Shown here: positions 45,719 through 57,805 of the stretch, one piece after another
How positions within the stretch are numbered: position 1 is the stretch's first letter
Layout: every line of letters starts with the position of its first letter
NCBI RefSeq assembly: GCF_964204645.1
Contig: NC_134035.1
Coordinates: 13,249,951-13,313,950 of the forward strand
Direction of reading: 5' to 3'
Length of the DNA: 64,000 bases
Source: Tubulanus polymorphus
Lineage: Eukaryota; Nemertea; Palaeonemertea; Tubulaniformes; Tubulanidae
Program-made: the position numbers and the translations under genes
Notes under the pieces: generated by a model
The model's input: the letters and a program-made list of their open reading frames with translations, nothing else
Database searches by the model: none
What the model was told of the DNA's origin: nothing

Positions 45719-47986
45719 CAGAGCATCAGCTTACAAAGTGTTTGATTTAATGTTGAACTATATGATCACTGGATTCAGTTGCACAGTCGCTAGAAAGTTG
45801 TCTAAAAAATCTTAATTCTGGTCTTAAGTTGTTAGAAAGGCTATAAACAAAATGAGTTTTACTGGTCTTTAAGTTGTTAGATTGGTTATAGAAACAAAAT
45901 GAGCTAAGTCTGGTCTTAAGTTGTTAAAATTGGCTATAGAACCGAAATCAGAATTGTCTTTGTTGAAGACTGGTCTTAAATCTAAGACGTGATTACGCGT
46001 AGCAAGCCTCTAAATAAGAAACACTGTATTGAAGTTAACAATTGTGCATTAGTTCTCAATCTCAATAAATGGAGTGTCCCGGATTCGAATTTTATAGTTA
46101 CTCATGCTGATTCTGAGTGGATTCTCATTCATACCCAGTCCATGTTTCCCCGCGATCCAGCCCATCGTCGATATTCGACCGTCGACTTTATTCGGATCAT
46201 TTGGAACCAACAAAATTCACCCGGTTTGCTGGAAATCCGGATTATTGGTCATTTCTTGTATATTAATGAGCAATAAATGGACTGCAAATATTGTCTGGAT
46301 TAGACCAAAATATGGATTCAGGCGATCTGAATTTATAGCGGGTTTTACTGTATTTGAAAGTTTATCGATGATACAGTAGACTCCGCTTAATTCGGTCATT
46401 TGGAAGCAACAAATTTAATCCGGTTTACGAGAAATCTGGATTATTGGTCATTTCCTTGTATATTGATGATCATGGACTACAATTATTGTCTGGATTAGAC
46501 CAAAATATGGATTAAGCCGATCCTGGTTGGCCGATTTGGATTAAGCCGATTTGGTGTTTTGACAAGTAGAAAAACGTCTCGGATCTATAGACGACGAAAC
46601 GCGTCGACCAAAACAGAATCGATTTACATATAATCACGTTGCGAATATTCGAGATCCATTGATTTCAAAAGTAGCCCAAATTACCGTTATTATTATCACG
46701 AAATTATTACTGAATTGTCAATTTATGTTCGATACAGATTGTTAGGTCATAAGCTATTTTATGGTCAGCACGTTTCTTTATTGCACCATCAATGCAGTCG
46801 TACCGGAGGGTCGGGTAGCGACGAACCCCTAAAAATCATCAAAGTGGCGTTTCGGTTGGGCCAGTCAATACATTTGGGGCAAGACTTTTCGAAATTTGGA
46901 TACTATTTTCAAGTTTTACAGTAGATTGCCTGAAATTATAGGATCTGGTCGCACCCTATTAAGGTCTGGTTTTTGGGTCGACTTTTTGGAATATCTTTCC
47001 TGCCATATGATTTTTATAGTCCTCTATAGTCGAACCCGTACGTCGCTTTGTCCTTGCGACGTGGCAGTGTATTTCCCAGTACAGATGCGAAAATATTAAT
47101 GAAACCTGTTTGAATAAATGTCATCCAAGAACATAAGGATTCCACCAAAACCTTTTGTTACTTTAAGATATTCTTGATTCGCTGAAAAAACAATGGAGAA
47201 ATTGAGATGAGAACTGGGCGATCACCGGGACGCGTCTCCAGTCGCCACCGTCACTTCAACTCAGATATATGTGAAATTAAACAACTTCCCATGAAAATAT
47301 TTACAAAATTGATATAAAGATTATCGGAAATATAAATAGTAATCATGTAATAAAGTTTGTTAGGTGTAAATTATTGTTTGATTTCGCCAGGGGTCGATTT
47401 AGAAAAAGGACCCGAGTTCGGCGTCATACCGCGTCTGACGAAACTGCTCTGGTAGGGTCAAAATAAATCGTCAAATTCCACCAGTTTTACCGCTCCAAAT
47501 TTCACAAAACTTCGTCAGTTGATAGAAAACAACATTATCTTTCATCTGAAATAATAGTTAGATGGATTTCGAGATGCGAAACGTATTAATTTTTAGCTTT
47601 AGAACAAAGTTTTATTTTATTGTCCGCGATTGTCTTCAAACAACTGAGATTTCGATACCGTTAATGAATATGAAATATCGATTTGATCACATAGATTGAT
47701 AGAGTCAGATCTTGGCTTTCAGAATATGTTAGTTATGTTTGGGTTTGAGCGGTGATAATTCGAGAAATTAACCGTTTATGAAAATCATCCAGCACAAAAT
47801 CCGCGTCGGTGAATTCAGCTGAATAGAATCGAGCGCTCTGCGCGTAGCAGCGGTACGTGCGCGTCGGCAATAGTTGAACATATACAAGCGCGTATCGGCT
47901 GAACGGACATCACTCGAACTGTAGAAACCGTTCATTCAACACGTCGCGTTCTGATCTACGAGATTATCAACTCAACTACTACAACC
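45719..47986. other. gap between TYW4 and histone H1; MITEs
   Basis: 45775-46000 is a MITE of the cagttgcacagtcgtgactt family with two or three tandem cores. 46180-46560 holds two tandem pogo/Tigger-type elements with the terminus acagtagactccgcttaatt (46373-46392) and body ggattattggtcattt. Short frames at 46715-47099 have no recognisable domain. 47100-47860 shows nothing I can name; 47820-47986 is the H1 promoter region. Confidence 0.6.
46180..46560. mobile_element. tandem pogo/Tigger-type MITEs
   Basis: Two related blocks of about 190 bp share ttcggatcatttggaa/ttcggtcatttggaag, ggattattggtcatttctt and attgtctggattagaccaaa. The element end tacagtagactccgcttaat with inverted ggattaagccgat pieces is typical of TA-inserting pogo-like MITEs. 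Confidence 0.65.
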
Positions 47987-48589
47987 ATGTCTGACGCCGT
48001 AGCCGCCGCTCCAGCCTCGCCCGCTAAAAAGGCCGTTGCAAAGAAGACCGCGAAACCGAAAGCTCCGGCCGCTCATCCCCCGTTCAACGTCATGGTGAAA
48101 GCCGCTATCACCGCCTTGGGAGACAAAACCGGATCGTCTCTGGTCGCCATAAAGAAGTACATCGCCGGACACTACAAGGTCGACATCGAACGTCAAGGCA
48201 CCTTCATCCGTAAAGAACTGAAATCCGGACTCGAGAAGGGAACTTACGTTCGTTACATGAACAAAGGTCAAGGCGCTTCTGGACGTTTCAGATTGAGTCA
48301 GGGAGCGAAGAAAGAAGAGAAAGATGCCGCCAAACCGAAGAAAGTCGTAAAGAAACCAGCCGCCAAGAAGGTCACCAAACCTAAAGCAGCTAAACCGACG
48401 AAAGCGAAGAAGCCTGCCGCTAAGAAAACAACCGCCAAGAAAGCGACGAAAGCTTCGCCGAAAAAGAAAGCTGCGGCCAAGCCTGCCAAGAAAACCAAAA
48501 CTCCAACCAAGAAGGCAGCAGCCAAACCGGCCAAGAAAAAGACTCCAGCGAAGAAAACCGCCGCTAAGAAAACTGCAGCAAAGAAATAA
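47987..48589 (+). CDS. H1: linker histone H1
   Basis: Intronless 200-aa linker histone. An Ala/Lys/Pro N-terminal tail (residues 1-31) is followed by the winged-helix globular domain (about 32-105), with [50 protein letters not shown] and GASGRFRLS. The C-terminal tail is Lys/Ala/Pro-rich with KKPAAKK and [11 protein letters not shown] repeats. It binds nucleosomal dyad and linker DNA and compacts chromatin. The lack of introns and the 3' stem-loop at 48622-48637 mark it as replication-dependent. No core histone gene lies within the window. Base composition is more GC-rich than the flanks. An ACATATACAAG element about 110 bp upstream (47877) could be the TATA region. Confidence 0.97.
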   Translation: MSDAVAAAPASPAKKAVAKKTAKPKAPAAHPPFNVMVKAAITALGDKTGSSLVAIKKYIAGHYKVDIERQGTFIRKELKSGLEKGTYVRYMNKGQGASGRFRLSQGAKKEEKDAAKPKKVVKKPAAKKVTKPKAAKPTKAKKPAAKKTTAKKATKASPKKKAAAKPAKKTKTPTKKAAAKPAKKKTPAKKTAAKKTAAKK

Positions 48590-48621
48590 ATGAATTCGAC
48601 GGTCTTTTGAACTCTTGAATC

Positions 48622-48658
48622 GGTCCTTGTCAGGACCACCTAAAACTCCCAGAAAGGG
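48622..48658 (+). terminator. histone mRNA 3' stem-loop and downstream element
   Basis: ggtcct-tgtc-aggacc (48622-48637) forms the 6-bp stem and 4-base loop bound by SLBP, followed by acc. A purine-rich ccagaaaggg (48649-48658) is a candidate U7 snRNA target (histone downstream element). It lies 33 bp after the H1 stop. Confidence 0.9.
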
Positions 48659-49042
48659 CCGGTGTTATGACTCCTGCCTCGCTGTTAATGCTTCCTCCTA
48701 GTTATAACTTGTTGTTTATTGAAAGTAAATCTTTTATTATCATGAAAATTCCCGCAACAGTAATTTTTTTGCCCATACCCTTAAGTTTATACAACACGTT
48801 CTGTATTCTAAGGCTGGGTTCAACCTTGGGAGTAAACATTTTTGACTAATGGGAACATCCGAAGTTCTTTCAATAATCTATTGTTCCCTGCCCTTTAGTT
48901 ACAAGGTGGTAGTTGTGGGTACCAATTCGGGTTGTCTTTGTCAGATGGGCAGCTCAGTCTATATGGGCCAATAGCGGATTAACAAGCTTCGAGTGTTTGT
49001 TGAGTTTAATTCACTCAAACACTAGGGTAAGCAGGTTTCGAC
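48659..49042. other. gap between H1 and the peptide-precursor gene
   Basis: No gene. A reverse-strand poly(A) signal (tttatt on + at 48715-48720) is suitable for the minus-strand gene at 49043-49813. Confidence 0.5.
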
Positions 49043-49813
49043 CTAGCGCGCTGCTAGGTTCAGTATGTCTCCTAGTGTTGCGCTCTGATGGTGGACAGTT
49101 CGTTTTCTTTCTAGTTTAGCGATCATCATAGCGACGTAATTGTCGAAACATCGAATATCGTCCTCGATATCTCCGGCTGGTGGGCAGATTCTCAGGTCGG
49201 TGAGCTGCGGTGCAGATTCGAATCGTTTCTGCGCCGCCGGCAATAGACCCAGTTTAGCCAATAGTCGATCTGTCAAAAATAAAAACACAATGTCATGATA
49301 ATTCATATTCTAATAGCGCACTCCTATAGAGCGCTTTATATCGGTCGGTATAGAATAATTATCACCCGATAAAATGCTCAGAGAACTAGAAGACAATGAC
49401 AGTAAACCGTTTACTGGTCACTGCTTGTTTGTACATGGAATTACGATAGATGGCGCATTAGTCAAACGGTGCACTTCAAGTACGTTGGATTCCCTAACTC
49501 CATGATTTCCTGGTGCCATTTGCTCAAAAGTTGGTTAGAGTTTAACTAGTCGATAGTTGACCTAGTGACACATATACAATCAAATGTTTACTCCGGTATT
49601 TATCCACCGGTTATCTTTAACCAACTTTTGAGCAACTGCAGCCCCTGATTTGTAATTTGTATAATCATTTCTAGCAATAAATTACAATAGATTCACGATC
49701 GATCACTGTAGATGTCTCTTACGTTTATCAAAAGAAGCTGTTGAGAATTGAACGCAGATCAGTAAAACTGCGACCACCATTAAACACTTCTGACGACGAC
49801 TAACGAGAGACAT
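49043..49813 (-). CDS. secreted peptide precursor, family unknown
   Basis: Two coding exons on the minus strand, 49723-49813 and 49043-49269, give a 105-aa product; a 5'UTR acceptor appears at 49829. Residues 1-26 are a signal peptide (CLMVVAVLLICVQF core, likely cut after STA). The rest has processing-type basic sites, Lys45-Arg46 and Arg85-Lys86-Arg87, which would release a 38-residue peptide (47-84) with just two cysteines (59 and 71, spacing C-x11-C) that could form one disulfide loop. An intron right after the signal peptide is common in neuropeptide and hormone genes. I do not recognise the family. A small secreted non-hormonal protein is the alternative; only the signal peptide, Cys pair and dibasic sites are visible. 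Confidence 0.65.
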
Positions 49814-52377
49814 GATTTTCAAAATTCACCTGAAATTAAAAACTTCGAATTATCTTCAAACTCACGATTTATGACAACATAGATATAAAGTGGTCTTGTA
49901 TTGTGGATTTCGTAGGTACAGGCCGATAGGCAAATTAAACGATTGAAACCCAGTCACACCAGCCCCACTGACCCTCAGACACAATCTCCAGCCCCACTGA
50001 GACTGAGACACAAACTCCATTATAAGCCCAGTCCAACCACCCCTATGAGACAAATCCCAGTCCCATGGATTCGTGAGACCAACTCGTTTGCCTATGCCGG
50101 AGTTGTATTACTGGCACTGAAGTTCACACTCTTTCTCAGATCGAACTTGTTCAAACGCTCAAAGGACATCTATAGTAAATCATAAAACGCGCATACACGA
50201 CTATTGACCCCCGTGTCGCCATATCTGTTGTCAAACATCAAACTGCAGGTCATGGACCTTAATCGCATTCTCAAAATTAGTGAATCCTACGCACGCCCGC
50301 TGTCCTTACAAACTGACCCCTCGCCCAAGATGACCCCTGGCCTTGGTGCGTTACTCAAAGGTTGGTTTGAGGGAACCAGTAGATAAATGAGACTGAGACA
50401 ATTAAAAGTTCATCGTTACTTTTGGTCGACGGTCCCAGTGAGCCTGTTTCTGATTAAGGGGTGTGAGAGGTGCCGGGTGAAGGGGTACCGGGACACGAAC
50501 GAGAATTGCGCAGGATTTCAAAACTGAAATCAAACGTACGAAATTATGAATGATATTTCAAGTCGAGATTAATAAGATCTGTGAGATTATCGAAAAATCT
50601 CAAGAATGGATTAAGCCGATGTGATATACGTCGCGACAGGATTAAAACCACGCAATAATAAAACTACCGCATATATAGCGCGCACTGTAATCAATAATAC
50701 TAGACCGGAACACTTTTAACTGTCACGTTAAGAACACTCACTGGCGACGAATAGACCCTCAGATCACTACAGGATATTAATCATTTCACCGTTAAGCAAA
50801 TTAAACATGTATTACTAAGAGTATACAGAATTCGCTGAGTTCTCGATCAGTGCATTCTATAGTTATATTGCAATAGACTGAAATATTGTCAAGTATTTCG
50901 TCTAATTTATATCAATTGTTCATTAAATTAAAAGTCAAATGGTCCGTTAAGGGCTGGTGCCACTTTGAGGAGCGTATTCAAATATCCAAGTATATTACAA
51001 GAAAATCTTACTCAAATACCATTACCAGGGGGTAGGGGGTAGGGGCGGTTTAAACATCATAGCGTCGGCCCCCCTGCCTTTCTGGTGGATTAAGAAGCAA
51101 TATAAAGATCACGGGGGCCGATCATAGACAACTGCGCGAAATTATGTTGTAAAACGGCTCTTAATTAATAATATCAGGACAGATAATTCCACAGTTGACG
51201 AATAGTTTTGTTAGAAAACAACTATTCCTGGAGATGATTATTAGGACGTAGTCGAAATGTCGAAATAACTATACAAGCTTGAGGAAAGGTTCAATTTTGT
51301 TGAGGTTTTGAGGGAAGGCCGTATAAGGTCAAGGTCTGCCTGGATCCAGAACTGTGGAACTGGGTCCAGAACTGTGGAAGTGGGTTGTTTACTGTGGAAC
51401 TGTATTCAGAACTGCGGAACTGGATCCAGAACTGTGGAACTGTGTCCAGAACTGTGAAACTAAATCCAGACTTTGTGGTACTGGGTTCAACTGTGCCCAG
51501 ATGGAACATTACAAATTGTCCTTGAACGAACTTTCGTTACATAAATTCTTACAGTACATAATTTATAATTTGAATAGTCAAATGTTGGCAGCGATCGTAG
51601 TAATCTATTATCACAATTACAAGTCGTTATTATCGGCGCTTTTATCTGATATCAAACAAAGCCGAACTATATCGTGTACTTAAGTCGACAGTTTGAGAAT
51701 GTTTATTTCAGCATTTTCAATCGACGAATTTAAATCACCGAAAACTACTTAGAATCGAATCGAATTTATACAATTGAACACCACGCATTTATCAAAACCT
51801 TATCTATATAAAATCTTTGAAAGTTATGTCTCTCTTTTTCTAGCCTACGATCTTTATTCATATGATAATTATTTGACGTTTTCTCGCGGTCTCGTTTGTC
51901 ATTGAATTTGTTTTACCCAACTGTTCTATCTATTTTTGCAGAAATCCTTACAATGTGGGAAACTTGATAATCGGTTCAAAGAAGTAGAATAGAACCCCCC
52001 CCCCCCCCCCATAGACTCAGACATAGAGAACATAGAGATGTTGCTCCCCATTGATCGGACAGACAGTGACTGTCTGATATCAATACAGTTAAAACCTAAA
52101 ATATCACGTAAGAAAAAAAAAGAAAAATATTGTGGGTTTTCACTTCATTGTAAATTTAATAATATAATTTCAGATAAAAGATTCAAAAACGAAATTTATT
52201 GCTCAATAATTCGACTAAAACGACGTTTCACCTGACGATCGTCCCCAAATAAAGATCGTAGCGTAGTGGTTTTTCAATTTTTGATTTAAATGAATTAATT
52301 TCGTTTTTAATTATTTGAATTCGTATATATTGGGATTTGATGTTAATATCCTAACAAATCATGAACATGTAACTAAC
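49814..52377. other. gap; SINE fragment, repeats
   Basis: 49316-49385 (in the peptide-gene intron) matches the 3' body of the SINE at 29950-30282. 51214-51290 is a single copy of the palindromic-element arm. 51340-51480 is a short 20-bp-type array. 51996-52010 is a poly-C run. No gene was recognised; the frames at 49943-50185 and 51354-51683 lack any domain, and the second lies in repeats. Confidence 0.5.
51340..51480. repeat. short 20-bp repeat array
   Basis: About seven diverged units of ccagaactgtggaactgggt. Same family as 1-390. Confidence 0.85.
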
Positions 52378-52450
52378 CTTTTGACTCCGTCAACGGCGTG
52401 GAAATCGTAGACTTATCCTGCGGTTTATCTGAATTATGTGACTCTGACAT
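52378..52450 (-). CDS. possible first coding exon of an unidentified gene
   Basis: A minus-strand ATG opens 24 codons (MSESHNSDKPQDKSTI, then STPLTESK) ending in a good donor (aaaag|gttagt), phase 1. No matching next exon was found between here and 49829: joining to the 49829 acceptor would hit a stop at once, so this could also be a 5'UTR exon with a short upstream frame for the peptide gene. Low confidence. Confidence 0.3.
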
Positions 52451-55400
52451 TTGGTTTTAATACCCGCTGCAACTGCTGCTGAAGGTGTAGTGTTCATATG
52501 CGGCGCTTGGTGGCGCTTCACGTCGAATCACGTGGGCGTATGATGGAGATGACGATTAAAATGAAACATTTCACAAACACCTGACGACGTCACGAATTCA
52601 TATTTCAGTCGTGACCGAAAAATGATACGACGTTTGCAGAATTAGATACACGACAATTAATTTTGAATAATTTCGGATCATAATAACGATATATATATGT
52701 ACATGTACATGTAGTCATCTTTCGTAACCGAGTCGTAGTTTTCGACTCTTTTCTCACGATAAACTCTGCTTTGATTTTTGTGTTTTGATAAATGACCTAC
52801 ATATATGCCTAAATGTATCGTATAACAAAATGATATCTAACGAATTGTATTAAATTCATGCATTATATCAACGACAAAATCTATACGCTTACGAGTAAAT
52901 CAAAATATAACCATATATAACTTTAAATGTTTTAAGTTTATAGCTGATTTGGTGCTGTATATTTCCCTTAGTTTGTATCACATATTTCTTAATCGTGTCT
53001 GCATTGTTCTGGATTGTATCTCATAACTTTGTAATAACTTGATTATTCCTGAAGATGACAGGATTAAGTCGAACTTTCGAATAAACTACACTAGCTCAAG
53101 GGGACATTTTCAAACTATTTTTTTTCACTCTTAAAGTGCCGGGATTCTATGTAACGCTTAACTATTCTCTAAGATAAACAAAAAAATAATTTAGTGGATA
53201 TTTTTTGTAATTGATCGCTCCACCACGGAACGCGATGATTAATTGCTGTTATCAAAAGAAGTTCATGAACCTCTAAAAATACACACGCGAAAAATACGAA
53301 CGAGTCTTTTTGAACTTTTCACGACTTCACGAATCGTTGCGCGGTGACTTTCGTCTCTATTCGACGCACGGCGTGGTTTTTCTCTCGATTGAAGTTTTAA
53401 AATGATTGAAGCGGCGCCGCTCACGTGACTGAAGAGTAGATAGATCATTAGCCGAACTTCCGTTCAGATCACACCCGATCTAAATGATATCTTCAATCAT
53501 CACATCACACGCTACTGCTGCTAAATATCACCTTAAAAAATTACACCGAATCTTTGTAAATTACTCCCTCTCGATTGAGAGAGGAGATATAGATAGAGAG
53601 GAGAGAGAGAGAGAGAGTCAGTCTCTTCTTTCTCCGCGTCGATATGATTAGATAGTTTCCTCTCAATTCAAGTGCCACCGGAAACTACGTATTCCAAACC
53701 CTGGGGAAAGAGATATATCAATGTTGGCGGCAGTTCAGACTCAAAAGTTGGTTGACAACTCGGAGATTGTGACGATAATCAAAACTCTATTATCAATATG
53801 GTATTTCACTCGGCGGATCATACAACTTTTGGACCCGGTTCCATATTCTTGTTGACGTTCGATTCTAAAGCCCCGGTTTCGTTCCCGGCAGGCGTGATGG
53901 GTTTGTAGTGGACGCACCAAAAATGGGCATTGTATCTATAGCAGCAGGTCATGCAATGAGTTCTCATATAGCGAATCTTTGTACCCAATCACCGCCAGCA
54001 GGTGTAATGGATTTGTGGTGTGGTGGGCAAAACATCAAGTCATTAGGCTAAAATGATACCTAGTTTCTCTGCTCTGCTGATCTTAAAAGTTGACCCGGCC
54101 GGCCGCCTATCTACCCTATACATTACTTTTTTTTAAATCGTGATCAATTTCACCATAACAGACCCGGCCGCTATAGAAATGAACTGTTTATAAATTTTAT
54201 CGTATTTAACAAAAATGACCCGACCGCTGCGGAAAAACAAGGTGTCATTTTTGTTAAGCCTTTATCAATTTAATCAAATCAAAACGCCACAAATAAACAT
54301 TGAAATTTGGTTAAAAATTCAACTCAAATCAAATAAAAATGGCTCAATCATTTCTATTTCCATATAGAAAAACTGTTACAATTTATTGTAACATTTTTAA
54401 GTACTAAGCATGATAAATAATACACAAGCATATCCTTACAGAAGACCATTTCCAGTCCAGGGATCAAACTGTTAGAAACACGTCGCGTGAAAGCGATTCT
54501 TTTATTTGTGGAACGTTTAAAGAAATAATAGCTATATCTATTCGACTATTCAACTTCTTGTAGCGACGTGTTTTTTAACTTCTGCTGAAAAAAGGGTCCG
54601 TATGCACACAAAAAAACACAAAAAGGTCTCTATCTAAATCTATGAATTATTTGTGTATGAAAGAGCTCTGAATAAAGTTCATATATTCCTTACATTCACA
54701 ACATGTGACTGATTCTATTATAGGACAACCTGTAGAAATTGAATTCACTTTATAAAAAAAACCAGAGATATATTTTCTTATTATATCTATGCGAAGAGTC
54801 GTGTTAACGTGGTATCTCGACAAGAAAACAGGTAGTTATTGTGTAGATTTAACTGATTTTGAGATTACCAGCTACGAGCTTTCGCTAGTAATGCTGCTAC
54901 AGCTCCATCGGGTATATGAGTTGAAATCAATGTTAATGCAATAGTATAAACCTACAGGACACTAATTAGAAAATAGCGTCATTCTCCTTATGAATCTCTA
55001 CTGTTTATAATCGAGTCATAACTATATCGAAATTCATTACTGAATATTTGAAATCGTTATGAGTATTTTCATTGTAATACCAATATACCAATTTTTCTGA
55101 TGATGAAGCTGCTCTATGCTCTAAGTAGCGAAAGCTAGCCCAGTTGCACAGTCGTGACTTAAGTCCGAAAGTGGTCTTAAATCTTAAGACTGGTCTTAAG
55201 TTGTTAGATTGGCTATAGAACTTAGTTGGTCTTAGACTGGTCTTAAGTCTGAGCCACGACTATGCAACCGACCCCTGCTGGTGATTAAAATCAGTTAACC
55301 TACACAAAGTGCTACCTCTGTTTTCTAGTTTAATTCATTATGTCTATGAATAACGGCTATCTGTGAGACAGGGATTACCAACAGTGACCAGTATCGTCAG

Positions 55401-55895
55401 GGATAACCGTTTATTGACTCGCAGAGAAAAATTGTGACTGAAGAATTGATCACCGGAGGACTTAAATTTTCAACCGAGGGACTGCGTATGGTGAATGAAG
55501 GCTACACCCTGAAATCGAGCCGATGCTAAAAATAGGATTTTTCGCGTGGAACATAACGAACTCTAAAGACTAACCCGAGTTTATCTAGACGCCGTGTGAT
55601 TTGCCTTTTTGGATTGGAAGATGCTGAAAGTTATCGTTAATTGAGAAAATGAACTAATTTTGATTGAGTCTGTCTGATATCTAAGTGGCGACATCTGTCG
55701 GGATAGTTGATGTGCCGGTACACCATTTTCCCACTGGGTGCTAGGAATTTTTTATGGGCGTTTTTATACTTTGGGTTCACCAAGAACCTTAGTGTCTGTT
55801 TTACCACAGATTGTTTACACTAGGAACGTAGATCACTGCGGAGACAACCACCACCAGGACTGGATGAAACTTTGGGAACATACTATAATTTATTC
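52451..55895. other. gap; SINE-like and MITE sequence
   Basis: 53040-53105 is a diverged copy of the palindromic-element arm (cctgaagatgacaggattaa). 53580-53620 is a GA-rich simple repeat. 53870-54060 contains SINE-like gttcccggcaggcgtgatgg and gccagcaggtgtaatggatt. 54048-54255 is a MITE of the gatacctcgtttctc family, with two inner copies of gacccggcc. 55139-55272 is another MITE. No gene recognised. Confidence 0.5.
55139..55272. mobile_element. 134-bp MITE, cagttgcacagtcgtgactt family
   Basis: The left end cccagttgcacagtcgtgac and right end gagccacgactatgcaaccg are inverted. The interior ggtcttaagttgttagattg is the unit amplified in UVSSA intron 4. Confidence 0.8.
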
Positions 55896-56462
55896 ATGAT
55901 GGCCGATAGCGAATCGTCACCGCGAACTAAACGCGTCATCAAACGGAATACAACCTGTAATTCTATGCCCAGCAGACATTGTCAGTTCATTCCCGACGAA
56001 GTGTCCAATAACTCGTCGAATTATTATTCTGCTCGTAAGAATTTCTTGTTGAATTTCATGGACGACGACGAATGGCGTAAATCTGACGACACTCAGTTCT
56101 ACGTGTTACCGTCGGCGAGGATTTCAGCGCGGCGTCGAGTCTGGACGTCGCCGACACCTGTCCGTCAGTCGGCAGAGTTAGTACGTCAACTTAGTGACGA
56201 TACTGGAGATCACCAGACACCGGCATCATCATCACCGACATCACCTCCTCCATCTCGTCACAAATCAACCGTATCCACCCATCAGGATGCGACAACAATC
56301 GCGGCAGCGGCGGCGAAACCGTTAGAATTTAACAATTCGAAATTTATCTATAAACTCGATGACGCCGATCAGATCGTTAGAAATGGCGCTCATATCGATA
56401 AAACAGTCGAACATCAACTTTATCTCAAACTCAAAATGGATATCGATAAACATACCGAATGA
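55896..56462 (+). CDS. 188-aa protein of unknown function
   Basis: Single open frame from ATG 55896 (a second ATG follows at once) to TGA 56460-56462. A possible acceptor, ttgtttacactag, at 55832 keeps the frame open upstream, so a 5' exon may exist. Poly(A) signal at 56637-56642. The product is hydrophilic: a basic start (RTKRVIKRN), KNFLLNFMDDDEWRKSDDTQ, SARISARRRVW, a low-complexity Ser/Pro/Thr stretch (SSSPTSPPPSRH), then FNNSKFIYKLDDADQIVRNG and HQLYLKLKMDI, which look like ordered segments. No signal peptide, membrane helix or family recognised. Codon use and GC content (TCG, GAC, GCG rich) resemble the confident exons and favour a real gene. Confidence 0.6.
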   Translation: MMADSESSPRTKRVIKRNTTCNSMPSRHCQFIPDEVSNNSSNYYSARKNFLLNFMDDDEWRKSDDTQFYVLPSARISARRRVWTSPTPVRQSAELVRQLSDDTGDHQTPASSSPTSPPPSRHKSTVSTHQDATTIAAAAAKPLEFNNSKFIYKLDDADQIVRNGAHIDKTVEHQLYLKLKMDIDKHTE

Positions 56463-57673
56463 AGAAATAATCCATCAATTCATATTAATCTCTTCTGATT
56501 AAAGGGGATTATATATTAATCCGATAATCCGTTAATCCGCATTAATCTCAATCTCAGTATATGTAAGATTTTTATCTTACATATTACATCTGACAGGTGT
56601 CCATCCGTCCGTCCGTATGTTATTATTGGACGTCGAAATAAACTCTACCCTGAAAATCAAATATCTAGTTGTTGTTTTTTTCTCGTTTTTCTCCTGTCGT
56701 TCATTTTGTTTTAATCTAAATCCTCCCCTTGACTCGGAGTTGAACCAATGATTATTGGTTCCACCTCAGTTATTTCAACTCACTACTGCGGTACAGGGGC
56801 CTCGAACACAATTCCAAGTGTTCAAATGTAGAATTATTCTGACTCTAAAAAGAGCCAAACTTCTAGAAATAGGCGTCGGTTCGAATCCCACCACTGCCAT
56901 GTTACTCTTACCCCAATCAGTCACTTGCCGAATTTCCCAATTATGTAGGCCTACCTCGAAAAATCCGTAAATTCGACCGCCGATCACACAACTATAAATG
57001 TATACTTCGATTTGCGATTCCAAAGTCGAACCCCCTGTTTTGCCCACGGCAGGTGTGGTGGATTTGTAAGTTCGCCAAATCACACGAAATGGACCAATAA
57101 AAAAAAATAACAAGATTAAAACCATTGACAATGAACTGATCGATGTATTTGATTAATTTGCAATTGAAGTTTATTCTGGATTGTTGCGATGAATGCAGAT
57201 GGATGCATAGACTTTGTGAATATAGAAATAGACTATACCTCGATTGTTTCACGCTGTTCCGGCGAGTGCAACATTTTTAATTAATGTTATCTGAAGGAGG
57301 TAAACTATACCTATCGACCTTCCAGGCAAGCGTTTAAGCAGTTCGTACTGTCAGCGAATTCTAGGGCTTTATACGCACATCTCTACTGAATGGATGAACA
57401 GGCAAAGAGCTTTTGTTTGAGTTTGTTTGCGATGCGAATTTTCCGTTCTGAAAAACAGCATTATCAGTACCAGAAAAAAATGTGAGTATGGGTAAATGGT
57501 TCATTCGAGTTACTGAAATTGAGTAGGTCGTCAATAATAACTAATAATAATTCTACTGAATTAGAATCATTGGGAATGAAATAACTAATCATTTTTTACC
57601 ATATTATTAAAGCCATTGGGAATGAGAATATCATCATTGAGAGCGAGAAAGTCGTCATTAGTTACTTTTTTAA

Positions 57674-57805
57674 TTACACTCTCAACCCGCTAAGCGCCAC
57701 GCAGGGCATTATAAGCGAGTTCGGTGTTTCTTTTTCCCAGGGGGTGAGACCTTCGACCAAAAGACTCTGTCGCCACCAGGGTTTGAATTCGGCCACTGCG
57801 CCTCT
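57674..57805 (-). mobile_element. tRNA-derived SINE, family 2, second copy
   Basis: Shares with 39410-39607 the blocks ctctcaaccc, cgcagggcattat, gtgtttctttttcc, gagaccttcgacc and ctctgtcgcc, in the same order. Confidence 0.75.

Noticed and set aside
46715-47099. Possible decayed transposase frames
   Set aside because: No DDE-type motif or helix-turn-helix could be recognised in either short frame.
47972-48639. Antisense frames of 99 and 113 codons across histone H1
   Set aside because: They are shadows of the Lys/Ala-rich H1 coding sequence; the sense frame is a complete H1.
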